35,133 nt of DNA from Candidatus Egerieousia equi (GCA_018065035.1 JAGHUC010000057.1:1-35133); one strand, 5' to 3'. Shown: positions 26,010-34,067, counted from the stretch's first letter. A program made the numbers and translations. The notes: generated from the letters alone by a model not told the origin.

Positions 26010-26801
26010 ATGAAGGTAGGTATAATGGATTCTGGCGTTGGTGGTCTTTCTGTGTGGAAGGAGCTTGTGAGGATATTCCCTTCCGCTAATTATCTGTATG
26101 TGGCGGACAGTGGCTATTGTCCATACGGAGAGCGTAGCGCGCAGTACATCATAGATCGGTGCGAGGCAATTTTCGACTTCCTGATTTCCAAGGGAGTGAA
26201 TGCCATTGTGATTGCCTGCAACACAGCAACGGCGGCTGCGGTTGAGCACCTGCGTTCAAAATATTCACTTCCGATAGTTGGTATGGAGCCTGCTGTGAAA
26301 CCGGCCGCACTTTCATCAAAAAGCGGTGTCATAGGTGTTCTGGCAACGAAAGGAACTTTCAACGGCTCCAAGTATCTCAATACTCTGAACCTTTTCGCAA
26401 AGGATGTGCAGGTGATAGAGCAGGTAGGCACCGGTCTGGTTGAGCTTGTAGAGACCGGCAGGCAGAATTCTCCGCAGGCCTACGCCCTCATTTCAAAATA
26501 CCTTCAGCCAATGATTGACGCCGGAGCGGACCATATTGTCCTTGGCTGTACTCATTATCCTTTTCTTTCACCGGCGATAGATTCAATAACGGAGGGCAGG
26601 ATCACTCTTGTGAATCCGGCACCTGCCGTGGCCCTCAGGCTCTGCTCCCTGCTTCCTTGCGAGGATTCAGGAACAGCCGGCACAGATGAGTTCTATACAA
26701 CCGCGGATAATGTGGATGTGCTCAACAGAATGACCCTGAGCATTGTCACCTCCATGCCCGGATGTTTCAGAAAAATGAGCTATAAACAGATAAATATTTG
26801 A
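26010..26801 (+). CDS. murI: Glutamate racemase
   Basis: Makes D-glutamate for peptidoglycan from L-glutamate. I choose ATG 26010 (263 aa): a TTG at 26001 is in frame, but the conserved N-terminus KVGIMDSGVGGLSVW begins right after the ATG. The substrate motif DSGYCPYGERS and both catalytic cysteines are present, the first in VIACNTATAAAVE and the second in VLGCTHYPFL. Length is normal. In many Bacteroidetes murI directly follows bamA and the skp pair; here korAB and gdhA lie in between. It has its own promoter and runs into an AraC regulator gene that starts 2 bases after its stop, so the three following genes are probably one transcript. Confidence 0.95.
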   Translation: MKVGIMDSGVGGLSVWKELVRIFPSANYLYVADSGYCPYGERSAQYIIDRCEAIFDFLISKGVNAIVIACNTATAAAVEHLRSKYSLPIVGMEPAVKPAALSSKSGVIGVLATKGTFNGSKYLNTLNLFAKDVQVIEQVGTGLVELVETGRQNSPQAYALISKYLQPMIDAGADHIVLGCTHYPFLSPAIDSITEGRITLVNPAPAVALRLCSLLPCEDSGTAGTDEFYTTADNVDVLNRMTLSIVTSMPGCFRKMSYKQINI

Positions 26802-26803
26802 TT

Positions 26804-27697
26804 ATGAGCAAAAAAGCATCCTCAAAAGTGTTGAAGGAAGTTACTCCGCTTTCCAGTAAGGATTGTCTGTACATTGCGGACAGAAGCAAGAGCGAGTTCA
26901 CTTATCCAATTCATACGCACAAGGAGTGCGAACTTAACTTCACGGAACATGCCACAGGCGTGCGCAGGATAGTGGGTGATTCAAGCACAATCCTTGGTGA
27001 GTATGATCTTGTGCTTATAGGAGGAGGCGTGGAGCATGTCTGGGAACAGCAGGAGTGCAAGAGCGAGAAGGTGCGCGATATAACAATTCATTTTTCTTCC
27101 GATGTCTTTCTCAACAGTTTCAATGACAAGGCTCCTTTCGATTCCATAAAGGAACTTCTTGGAAAGGCTGAGAAAGGCGTGGAGTTCCCTATGCAGGCCA
27201 TTCTTAAAGTCTACGACAAGCTGGATTCGCTCTGTAATCAGGAAAGGCCAAGCTTCTATGCCTTTACAAGTTTCATGGAAATCTTGTATGAACTGTCGCT
27301 GTACAAGGATGTGAAGATTCTCTCAACCAGCGCAAAGGCAAAGATTGAACTGCATCCTGACAACAGGAAGATAAAGATTGTGAAGGAATATATAAATAAG
27401 AATTACAAGGAGGAGATAAGGCTTTCGGAACTTGCGGATATGGTTGGGATGAGCAGCGTTGCCTTCAGCAGGCTTTTCAAGAACAAGACCGGAAGCAGCC
27501 TTTCGGATTATATCATTGACATAAGGCTCGGATATGCTTCAAGAATGCTTATCGATTCCCAGATTCCTGTTGCCGACATCTGTTTTTACAGCGGTTTCAA
27601 CAATCTGAGCAATTTCAACCGCATATTCAAGAAGAAAAAGAACTGCTCGCCCAAGGAGTTCAGAGATGTTTACAGAAAGAGAAAGATAATCGTATGA
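26804..27697 (+). CDS. AraC-family transcriptional regulator with N-terminal cupin-like domain
   Basis: A 297-residue cytoplasmic DNA-binding regulator. I choose ATG 26804, since the TTG at 26798 lies inside the murI stop region. Residues from about 20 to 105 form a cupin-like sensor domain (YPIHTHKECELNFTE, then YDLVLIGGGVEHVWEQQ). The C-terminal AraC domain has both helix-turn-helix units from about residue 193: IRLSELADMVGMSSVAFSRL, then the typical PVADICFYSGFNNLSNFNR and CSPKEFRDVYR. Ligand is unknown, perhaps a sugar or its breakdown product. Its gene overlaps the following esterase-like gene by four bases (ATGA), so that product is its most likely partner or target. Confidence 0.9.
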   Translation: MSKKASSKVLKEVTPLSSKDCLYIADRSKSEFTYPIHTHKECELNFTEHATGVRRIVGDSSTILGEYDLVLIGGGVEHVWEQQECKSEKVRDITIHFSSDVFLNSFNDKAPFDSIKELLGKAEKGVEFPMQAILKVYDKLDSLCNQERPSFYAFTSFMEILYELSLYKDVKILSTSAKAKIELHPDNRKIKIVKEYINKNYKEEIRLSELADMVGMSSVAFSRLFKNKTGSSLSDYIIDIRLGYASRMLIDSQIPVADICFYSGFNNLSNFNRIFKKKKNCSPKEFRDVYRKRKIIV

Positions 27698-29061
27698 TTC
27701 ACAATAGAGTACATTTCATCGAGGCTGCTTTTGCAGCCCTTGTTTTGTGCCTGATTCCATCAGGGGTGCTCAATGCCCAGGTGGGCCGGTACGATACCAG
27801 CGTTGGCAAGAAGGTTGATTTCAGCTATCAGCCATTGACCGGCGGGAACTTTGTGTTCTGGGGAACAACAATCCCCACACTTGAATATTCTGTAAAGAGT
27901 GCAGGTCCGAGGAAGGACAGTAAAAGGATTGTATTGTCGGTAACCAGCGATACACTCACACAGGTGTATACATTCGCCCAGAATCTCACGCTTGGTCCGG
28001 GTGATTCGTCAATAGTTTCTTTCTCCTGCAACCTGCATCCCGGTTTCTACAAGGCAGTCCTTTATGAGGAGAATGGTGTGAAGTACGGTTCTGACCGCGT
28101 GAACGGCAGCAAGTCCGATCTTAAAATGGTAGTTCCGGCAATTTCCTTTGCTTTCGAACCCGAGAAACTTGAACGAAGGCAGCCATCCTGTGAGAAGGAT
28201 TTCGACCTGTTCTGGAAGCTGGCCCATCAGGATGCTGTCCTCATGAGCGGGAGGAATAAACTGTCGAAAGTGAAAAACAATGATGGCGGAAGGAGGGTGC
28301 AGCTTGTTACAATAAATCCTCCATACGGCGGGGAGTTCAAGGCCTACCTGTTCGAACCCAGGAAGTCCGGGAAGTTCCCTGTTGTGATTTCCTTCTACGA
28401 TGCTGACCAGGTGCCGAGTCCTGCAAGCTCTCAGGCTGATTCATCGCTCAACCGTATAGATATTGCTGTTTCCCTGCGCGGGCAGGGCCTGTGCTCTTCA
28501 GACAGAAGCTATGGGATTTATCAGGCTTATGGAATAAAGAGCAGGCAGGATTATTATTATAAGTATGCTTACCTCGATGGAGTGAAGGCACTTGATTTTG
28601 CCTATGGTCTTGCGAATGCCGACAGGAACAGAATATATGTGGAGGGCAGGGGAACAGGCGCGGAAGTGGCTCTCGCAGTGGCTGCAATGGACGAAAGGGT
28701 TGCCGCTGTTGCCGCTTATGCACCGGGAATGACTGATTTCACTTATATGACCAAGTGGAACAAGGATTTCATGGATCCTATATATGAAAGTGCCAGGAAT
28801 GCGGGCATCAGCGAGAACTGGATGCGCAATACACTGTCTTATTTCAATATAGCGTACTTTGCCGCAAAGATAAAATGTCCTGTGCTATATGGAGTGGGCT
28901 TGCAGGATGAGAAAATTGTTCCGAGATTGAGTTTCGCTTCCTATGCAAAAATACCTGACGCAACTTCCAAGGAGTATTATGTATTTCCTGATTGCGGCCA
29001 TTCAGCGCCTGCCGAGTGGGAGCTGCTGAAGAGAAATTTCTACAGGAAACATTGTAGATAG
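27694..29061 (+). CDS. Secreted acetyl-xylan-esterase-like alpha/beta-hydrolase with apparently missing nucleophile serine
   Basis: A 455-residue exported protein. The signal peptide ends VLNAQ near residue 29. Residues 30-150 form a beta-rich N-terminal domain. From about 155 an AXE1 (CE7)-type alpha/beta-hydrolase follows: FEPEKLERRQPSCEKDFDLF, then ISLRGQGLC-like AVSLRGQGLCSSD. The nucleophile elbow, normally G-x-S-x-G, reads G318-R-G-T-G322, so the serine is a glycine. The acid Asp405 (VGLQDEKIVP) and His436 (DCGHSAP) are kept. Either this is a pseudoenzyme or Thr321 serves instead. Domain family is likely CE7/AXE1 or a sister family. It starts inside the AraC stop codon and ends the transcript. 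A carbohydrate-linked role is inference from family and neighbour. Confidence 0.75.
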   Translation: MIHNRVHFIEAAFAALVLCLIPSGVLNAQVGRYDTSVGKKVDFSYQPLTGGNFVFWGTTIPTLEYSVKSAGPRKDSKRIVLSVTSDTLTQVYTFAQNLTLGPGDSSIVSFSCNLHPGFYKAVLYEENGVKYGSDRVNGSKSDLKMVVPAISFAFEPEKLERRQPSCEKDFDLFWKLAHQDAVLMSGRNKLSKVKNNDGGRRVQLVTINPPYGGEFKAYLFEPRKSGKFPVVISFYDADQVPSPASSQADSSLNRIDIAVSLRGQGLCSSDRSYGIYQAYGIKSRQDYYYKYAYLDGVKALDFAYGLANADRNRIYVEGRGTGAEVALAVAAMDERVAAVAAYAPGMTDFTYMTKWNKDFMDPIYESARNAGISENWMRNTLSYFNIAYFAAKIKCPVLYGVGLQDEKIVPRLSFASYAKIPDATSKEYYVFPDCGHSAPAEWELLKRNFYRKHCR

Positions 29062-29081
29062 TAGCATATTTCGTACATTTG
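29052..29081 (+). promoter_or_regulatory. Promoter of ssb
   Basis: TTG at 29052-29054 and TACATTTG at 29074-29081 are 19 bases apart. The expected start lies about 15 bases before the ssb ATG. The -33 element overlaps the end of the esterase-like gene. Confidence 0.68.
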
Positions 29082-29101
29082 CGGTATAAAAATTTAACGG
29101 T

Positions 29102-29599
29102 ATGTCATACAACAAAGTATTATTAATTGGCAATGTGGGCAAGGATCCGGATGTGAGACATCTGGAAAGCGGTGCGGTTGTGGCTCAGTTCACTCTGGCT
29201 ACATCCGAGAGGTACAAGGACAAGAGCGGTGCTATCCAGGAACTTACTGAATGGCACAATATCGTTTGCTGGAGACAGTTGGCGGAGATTGCCGAGAAGT
29301 ATATCAGTAAAGGTACCCAAATCTTTGTGGAAGGCAAGATCAGAACAAGGAATTGGACAGATCAGAGTGGTGCGAAACGTTACACCACAGAGATTTATGC
29401 AGATAATATCCGTTTGCTTGGGCGGAAGGGAGATGGTGTTCAACCGCTGGGTTCACAGGAAAGGCGTCCTTCTCCTGCAGTTCAGGAGCAGGCTCAGCAA
29501 CAGCAGTATGGAGGTTTCCAAGGCAATACGGCAGTTTCGCAGCCAATGGTTTCATCGGCTGAACTGTCAGACGATTCATCAGATGATTTACCATTCTAA
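29102..29599 (+). CDS. ssb: Single-stranded DNA-binding protein
   Basis: A 165-residue SSB that coats single-stranded DNA during replication and repair. The OB fold spans residues 1 to about 105: MSYNKVLLIGNVGKDPDVR, then FTLATSERYKDKSGAIQE and TEWHNIVCWRQLAEIAEKY, with VEGKIRTRNWTDQSG further on. A Gln/Ser-rich linker follows. The acidic C-terminal tip SDDSSDDLPF is the docking site for partner proteins, as in most bacteria. It has its own promoter at 29052. Downstream lies the 182-bp palindromic element, starting 14 bases after the stop codon. Assignment is secure. Confidence 0.96.
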   Translation: MSYNKVLLIGNVGKDPDVRHLESGAVVAQFTLATSERYKDKSGAIQELTEWHNIVCWRQLAEIAEKYISKGTQIFVEGKIRTRNWTDQSGAKRYTTEIYADNIRLLGRKGDGVQPLGSQERRPSPAVQEQAQQQQYGGFQGNTAVSQPMVSSAELSDDSSDDLPF

Positions 29600-29613
29600 T
29601 AAGGATAATGAAT

Positions 29614-29795
29614 TCAAGTTTCGCATTTATGCGAAACACCTATTTTAGAGGCATTTATGCCGATGAAAAAGTCCCTCTCTTTTGGAGAGGGATTTAGGGA
29701 GAGGGTAGAACATAAGGAAAGTGCGGAGGGAAGAAGTTTCGCAAGCCTTCCGTAAGTTCTTGAAAATATATAAATTGAATGCTTGCGAAACTTGA
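29614..29795. repeat. MITE-like palindromic intergenic element (182 bp)
   Basis: A non-coding block between ssb and the HAD gene with exact 12-bp terminal inverted repeats, TCAAGTTTCGCA at 29614-29625 and TGCGAAACTTGA at 29784-29795. The same TTTCGCA core returns inside each end: as a hairpin at 29618-29637 and as a 13-bp perfect inverted repeat (29734-29746 with 29781-29793). Two further hairpins lie inside, GGCATTTATGCC at 29650-29661 and CCCTCTC/GAGAGGG at 29673-29691. It is too short for a transposase, and no clear target-site duplication is visible. It resembles miniature inverted-repeat or REP-type elements. Confidence 0.55.
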
Positions 29796-29808
29796 GTAAG
29801 AGACAGAT

Positions 29809-30639
29809 ATGACAGAGGAGCTTAAAGACAGACTGCGGAAACTCAGGCACGTTGCCCTTGACATGGACGGAACCATTTATATGGGCAGGACTCTGTTTCC
29901 ATTCACAATACCTTTTCTTGAAAAGCTGGACAGACTCGGAATAGAATATTCCTTCCTGACCAACAATCCGTCACAGTCAATCAACGATTACATTGCCAAG
30001 CTCCACCGCATGGGCGTTCCCTGCAAGGACGAGCAGATGTACAGCACCACCACCGCCACCATTGAATATCTGAAGGTCAATTATCCGAATGCAAAACGCC
30101 TGTTCCTCCTGGGAACCCCTTCAATGATACAGCAGTTTGAAGATGCCGGATACATCAGCTGCAAGGATTCCGCCAACGATGTTCCAGACGTTGTGGTTGC
30201 CGCTTTCGACAAGACTCTCACCTACTCCCGCCTCTGCCGCTGCGCATGGTGGATTTCCCGCGGGCTTCCATATCTGGCCACCAATCCGGACTGGGTATGC
30301 CCTACCGATGAACCAACGATTCTGGTTGATTGCGGTTCAATCTGCGCCTGCCTGGAAGGAGCAACTGGTCGCAGGCCGGACCTTGTTATCGGCAAGCCTA
30401 ACAAGGAGTTCCTGCTGGGCATACTGAACCGCAGAGGTCTGAAGCCGGAGGAAGCAGCAGTTGTTGGAGACAGGATTTATACCGACGTGCAGACCGCCCT
30501 CAATGCAGGTTCCTGCGGTGTGCTCGTGCTTTCAGGAGAAACAACTTTGGAAACTGCACTTGCAGCAAAGGAGCCGCCTACCATCACCTGCAAGGACATT
30601 GAGGAATTCGGCAACTTACTGGAGGAGGCCAAATCATGA
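29809..30639 (+). CDS. HAD-IIA (NagD-like) phosphatase
   Basis: A 276-residue haloacid-dehalogenase phosphatase of the NagD/HAD-IIA type. Motif I is HVALDMDGTIYMG with nucleophile Asp18 and acid Asp20. SFLTNNPSQS is motif II, GKPNKEFLLGIL holds the motif III lysine, and VVGDRIYTDVQTALNAG is motif IV. The HAD-IIA cap lies between motifs II and III. The substrate is unknown; relatives act on nucleotide monophosphates, glycerol-phosphate or 2-phosphoglycolate. The gene overlaps the GntP permease gene by four bases (ATGA). The pairing hints that the phosphatase works on a sugar-acid product or related phosphate, which is inference. Confidence 0.88.
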   Translation: MTEELKDRLRKLRHVALDMDGTIYMGRTLFPFTIPFLEKLDRLGIEYSFLTNNPSQSINDYIAKLHRMGVPCKDEQMYSTTTATIEYLKVNYPNAKRLFLLGTPSMIQQFEDAGYISCKDSANDVPDVVVAAFDKTLTYSRLCRCAWWISRGLPYLATNPDWVCPTDEPTILVDCGSICACLEGATGRRPDLVIGKPNKEFLLGILNRRGLKPEEAAVVGDRIYTDVQTALNAGSCGVLVLSGETTLETALAAKEPPTITCKDIEEFGNLLEEAKS

Positions 30640-32012
30640 GCGGATACCTTTTACTGATTTATTTTCTCGTTGCCATAGCACTTATCATTGTTGCAGGCGC
30701 CAGATGGAAAATTCATCCTTTCCTTGTACTTATTGGAGTTAGCATGCTGCTTGCCCTTGCCTGCGGCATCTCCCCTGAAAGACTTCCGGCCGTAATAGGA
30801 ACCGGCTTCTCATCCATTTTCGCAAGCATAGGCCTTGTCATAATTTTTGGCACAGCGATAGGTATGATACTTGAGAAAAGCGGCGGTGCTGTCAAACTTG
30901 CCGACATTGTTCTCAAGGCCGTTGGCAGGAGACACCCGCAGCTGGCCATGCTTCTGCTCGGATGGATTCTGTCCATCCCGGTGTTCTGTGACAGCGGATT
31001 CGTTATTGTAAACCCTATCAGGAAATGGATGGCACGCAGAAGCGGTGTAAGTCCAGTAACGCTTGCCGTAGCGCTTGCGGGAGGACTTTATATAAGTCAC
31101 GTTCTCATACCCCCCACACCGGGTCCCATCGCAGCTGCAGGAATGCTGGGGCTGGAAGACAATCTGCTTCTGGTCATAGGTCTTGGCGTTCTCTGCTCCA
31201 TCTTCCCTCTTGCCGTCTGCTATTTCTGGGCAAACCACATCGGTCCGAAGATCAAGCTGGAAGAAGAGGTTCAGGGCAAAAATGGCTGCGAGCAGACCGA
31301 TGAAAGTGCCAGCGAATTGTTCAGGAAATCCATCGCTGTGGAAAAGCTTCCTGGAGGATGGATGAGCGCCCTGCCTCTGATAGTGCCGATTCTGCTTATG
31401 GGAGTCTCATCAGTGCTCTCAATGACAGGCTCAAAGGTCAGCTGGGCCATTTTCCTTGGCAAACCGGTGATTGCGCTGATAATCGGCTTCCTGTGCGCGC
31501 TTCCTCTCATAAGGAGAAATATGATAAATGAAGTCATGGGACAGACGCTCACAACCGCCGGTCCTATTATCTTCATAACTGCCGCCGGAGGCATTCTGGG
31601 GCAGGTTATAATGGAAACAGGTTTTGTGGATTTCGTGAAGGAGAACGCAAGTTCGCTTTCTGGCATAGGCATATTCTTCCCTTTCCTGATTGCGGCAATA
31701 CTAAAGACATCGCAGGGTTCTTCAACGGTTGCTATCACAACAACGGCCGGAATAATGGGTGCCTTCTCAAGCAGCGAATCGCTCATGAGCGTTCTCGGAC
31801 TCTGCTCGCCTCTTGCCGCAGGCCTGACCGTTATGGCAATAGGTTCCGGTGCAATGATGGCTTCGCACGCAAACGACAGTTACTTCTGGGTGGTCACCAA
31901 TTTCAGCGGAATGAAACTGGAGCAGGGCTACAGGACACATACAATGATGACCATCCTCATTTCGATTGCCGCAATGCTCGAAATATGGCTGCTGTACATG
32001 CTGCTCTGCTAA
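30636..32012 (+). CDS. GntP-family permease (gluconate/sugar-acid:H+ symporter)
   Basis: A 458-residue inner-membrane protein with about 12-14 hydrophobic segments, matching the GntP family that imports gluconate and related sugar acids with protons. Recognisable stretches are TGFSSIFASIGLVIIFGTAIG, the signature SIPVFCDSGFVIVNPI, and VLIPPTPGPIAAAGMLG. SSTVAITTTAGIMGAFS and GSGAMMASHANDSYFWVV follow near the C-terminus. Length and pattern are typical. It is coupled to the preceding phosphatase by a four-base overlap, and lipoate ligase follows 25 bases later. No gluconate kinase or dehydratase is in the window, so the actual substrate is open (glycerate is also possible for this family). Confidence 0.92.
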   Translation: MSGYLLLIYFLVAIALIIVAGARWKIHPFLVLIGVSMLLALACGISPERLPAVIGTGFSSIFASIGLVIIFGTAIGMILEKSGGAVKLADIVLKAVGRRHPQLAMLLLGWILSIPVFCDSGFVIVNPIRKWMARRSGVSPVTLAVALAGGLYISHVLIPPTPGPIAAAGMLGLEDNLLLVIGLGVLCSIFPLAVCYFWANHIGPKIKLEEEVQGKNGCEQTDESASELFRKSIAVEKLPGGWMSALPLIVPILLMGVSSVLSMTGSKVSWAIFLGKPVIALIIGFLCALPLIRRNMINEVMGQTLTTAGPIIFITAAGGILGQVIMETGFVDFVKENASSLSGIGIFFPFLIAAILKTSQGSSTVAITTTAGIMGAFSSSESLMSVLGLCSPLAAGLTVMAIGSGAMMASHANDSYFWVVTNFSGMKLEQGYRTHTMMTILISIAAMLEIWLLYMLLC

Positions 32013-32037
32013 GTAGTCTTCAAAAAAACTGAGAGTC

Positions 32038-33120
32038 ATGCTTTGCATTTGTGATACTTCCGTAGAACCATACTGGAACCTTGCAGCGGAGGAATATCTG
32101 CTCAAGGAATTCAATGAACCCATATTCCGTCTCTGGAGAAACGACAACGCAATAATCGTTGGCTGCAACCAGAACACTCTGGCTGAGATTGATGCCGAAT
32201 ATGTAAATCAGCACAATATTAAGGTGGTCAGGCGCCTTACCGGCGGTGGCGCTGTGTTCCACGATCTTGGCAACCTCAACTATACCTTCATTGAACCACG
32301 TACCGCCGCCTCGAACAACCCTGTGGAAATGTTCCGCAAATTCACAGCACCAATAATTGCCGCATTGAACTCACTCGGGGTGAATGCAGCGCTTGTTGGA
32401 AGGAACGATCTGCTGATTGATGGCAGGAAGTTCTCAGGAAATGCCGTCTGCATTTACAAGAAACCCGATGGCAGCGAAAGGGTGCTCCAGCACGGAACGC
32501 TGCTGTTCAACAGCAATATGGCGGACATCAGCGGTGCGCTCAAGGCACGTCCGGAGAAGTTCATAGGCAAGAGCGTTGCCAGCAACGCCCAGCGTGTGAC
32601 CAACATATCCTCACATCTGAATAATGGCTGGAGTGTAGAGGACTTCCGCAATTTTCTCATGGATTACATCATCCGGAACAACAGCATTCAGGCACAGGAC
32701 AATCTCAATACAACCGTTTCAAATGAGCCGGTGAACTGCGAAGTCTATGAATACACCGCCAGGGACATTGAGGCAATAGACAAGCTTTGCGCTGAAAAAT
32801 ACTCACAGACCTGGTGGAATTACGGTAAATCCCCTAAATACAGTTTCAAGAACGTACGCAAATTCCCGTTCGGCCTCATTGAAATATACTTCAACGTCAA
32901 GGACGGCCGTATCTCCAACCTCAACATATTCGGCGATTATTTCTCAACGCAGCCAACCCAGGCCGTTGTTGACGCTCTTGAAGGAACGATGCATACGCCG
33001 GGGGCTATCGAGGCTGCCTTAAACGCACTTCCACACCCGTTCGAGGAGTACTTCTCCCCTGCCGGCCAGGATGCATCCCAGCACCTGACCGCCGCCGACT
33101 TCGCCCGCCTGTTCTACTGA
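32038..33120 (+). CDS. lplA: Lipoate-protein ligase
   Basis: A 360-residue cytoplasmic ligase that attaches free lipoate to lipoyl domains using ATP. The lipoate-binding core includes EPYWNLAAEEYLL and FRLWRNDNAIIVGCNQNT, and the hallmark VVRRLTGGGAVFHDLGNLNYTF starts near residue 61. NDLLIDGRKFSGNAV holds the catalytic lysine region. A smaller C-terminal adenylate-binding domain begins near residue 240 (SQTWWNYGKSPKYSF), so it is the full LplA type. It follows the GntP gene in the same direction. The window has no lipoylated dehydrogenase or H-protein gene, so its targets (glycine cleavage or 2-oxoacid complexes) lie elsewhere. Confidence 0.94.
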   Translation: MLCICDTSVEPYWNLAAEEYLLKEFNEPIFRLWRNDNAIIVGCNQNTLAEIDAEYVNQHNIKVVRRLTGGGAVFHDLGNLNYTFIEPRTAASNNPVEMFRKFTAPIIAALNSLGVNAALVGRNDLLIDGRKFSGNAVCIYKKPDGSERVLQHGTLLFNSNMADISGALKARPEKFIGKSVASNAQRVTNISSHLNNGWSVEDFRNFLMDYIIRNNSIQAQDNLNTTVSNEPVNCEVYEYTARDIEAIDKLCAEKYSQTWWNYGKSPKYSFKNVRKFPFGLIEIYFNVKDGRISNLNIFGDYFSTQPTQAVVDALEGTMHTPGAIEAALNALPHPFEEYFSPAGQDASQHLTAADFARLFY

Positions 33121-33144
33121 TATTCACGATTATACAATAATATA

Positions 33145-33360
33145 ATGGCTTTTGTTATGAGAAAAATCACTGAAGAACAATATAGGTTCGCGCAATCAAG
33201 AGTTGAGGCACTGCTTCCGCTCGTTGATGACAATACACCGCTTTCAGATCCTAAAGCCGTGGAACTAGTCATGATGTCCGATATAGTAATCGACTATGAG
33301 CAGGAGCATTTCCCAATTGAGAAGCCTGATATCAGTCCCGCCGCCATGCTTATGATCTGA
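33145..33360 (+). CDS. Short antitoxin-like protein, apparently a HigA-type antitoxin with its HTH deleted
   Basis: A 71-residue protein; ATG 33157 is an alternative start. Residues 5 to about 58 resemble the N-terminal part of the Bacteroidetes HigA-like antitoxins (ITEEQYRFAQSRVEALLPL, then LVDDNTPLSD and VIDYEQEHFPIEKP). In full-length members a Cro/C1-type helix-turn-helix of about 50 residues comes next, ending in a ISPA-type tail. Here EKP runs straight into DISPAAMLMI, so the DNA-binding domain appears to be cleanly missing in frame. That comparison rests on my memory of the family. No HigB toxin gene is adjacent. It may be a decaying remnant or a working fragment. It sits between lplA and another remnant at the edge of the prophage-like region. 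Confidence 0.6.
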   Translation: MAFVMRKITEEQYRFAQSRVEALLPLVDDNTPLSDPKAVELVMMSDIVIDYEQEHFPIEKPDISPAAMLMI

Positions 33361-33372
33361 TTCTGTAAGATT

Positions 33373-33594
33373 TCATTCTACAAGCAGATACATACGTTGC
33401 AGGTTCAGGCTCACTTTTGAGAATTCCTTGATGAAATCGTTTCCTAATGACCCTCCACCCAGATCTGTAACGTTATCTGAATCCGTCTTTATTGTGGCAT
33501 CCCGGACCACGAATTTCTTGCCCAGGAACTCAACTTCCATTTCAGGAACTATATAAACCGAACGTTCCTTTATACCCCCAACACCTCCGAACAT
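33373..33594 (-). pseudogene. C-terminal remnant of a retropepsin-like aspartic protease
   Basis: A 73-codon reverse frame resembling only the second half of Bacteroidetes aspartyl-protease-like proteins: GGVGGIKERSVYIVPEMEVEF, then a loop, then LGGGSLGNDFIKEFSKVSLNL and a final MYLL strand. In intact relatives the first half carries the catalytic Asp-Thr-Gly and is over 50 residues longer. Here an in-frame TAA lies about 10 codons upstream of the ATG, and no protease sequence is seen beyond, so the catalytic half is gone. It lies tail-to-tail with the antitoxin-like gene at 33145. A short working protein cannot be excluded, but loss of the N-terminal half makes a remnant more likely. Confidence 0.5.
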
Positions 33595-33721
33595 TCTATT
33601 TTTCTGCTGATAGCGTCTCTTTTATAATCGCAAAAACCAAGTGTACAACATTTGAAAACGAAATGTACATTTTTTTACAAAAATAAAAAAACGAAGCGTA
33701 TTATTTTATCGACACACAAGT

Positions 33722-33763
33722 AAAGTGCACAAATGCCAGAATATCGGTATTTGAGCACTTTTT
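33722..33763. terminator. Long imperfect hairpin at the prophage border
   Basis: AAAGTGC (33722-33728) pairs with GCACTTT (33755-33761), then after one mismatch CAAAT pairs with ATTTG and GCC with GGT, giving about 15 pairs around an 8-base loop. T's follow on the forward strand. It may terminate transcription from either side; it lies just past the end of the reverse prophage genes. Confidence 0.45.
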
Positions 33764-33776
33764 AAATAGCTTGTCT

Positions 33777-34067
33777 TCATTGTATGAATATCCAACCAAT
33801 CCCACCCACTATCGGATAGAGTATCTTTTCCCACAACTTCTGCGGATAGTTCAAGTCCACGTCCTTTGTGTGGCTCCTAGCTATGTGCAGGGTGTAGAGG
33901 AAGTTGTGCGCACTCCATTCAAGAATGAGTGAGCGTCTGCTACGATTCCATATCTCGCAATCTGGGTAATCCTGCGACAATTTCACAAAGACAGCACCGA
34001 AGCAGTCCTTGCTCACTTCGGCACTGTCCTCAATGTGGATGTTGTTCTTTGATATTGTTGTTTTCAT
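33777..34067 (-). CDS. Prophage-type small protein of unknown function
   Basis: A 96-residue protein. The middle reads RRSLILEWSAHNFLYTLHIARS followed by HTKDVDLNYPQKLWEKILYP, a pattern I associate with small proteins next to tail or lysis genes in Bacteroides prophages. A single C-terminal hydrophobic stretch (YPIVGGIGWIFI) could be a membrane anchor. Its ATG directly abuts the stop codon of the LRR gene, so the two are surely one message. Function is unknown. A role near the cell envelope or lysis is a guess from size and membrane segment. Confidence 0.7.
   Translation of the reverse strand: MKTTISKNNIHIEDSAEVSKDCFGAVFVKLSQDYPDCEIWNRSRRSLILEWSAHNFLYTLHIARSHTKDVDLNYPQKLWEKILYPIVGGIGWIFIQ

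Noticed and set aside
33595-33776. Search for an attachment site (att) or integrase
   Set aside because: No direct repeat pair can be shown because the far prophage end is outside the window, and no tRNA or integrase gene is near.
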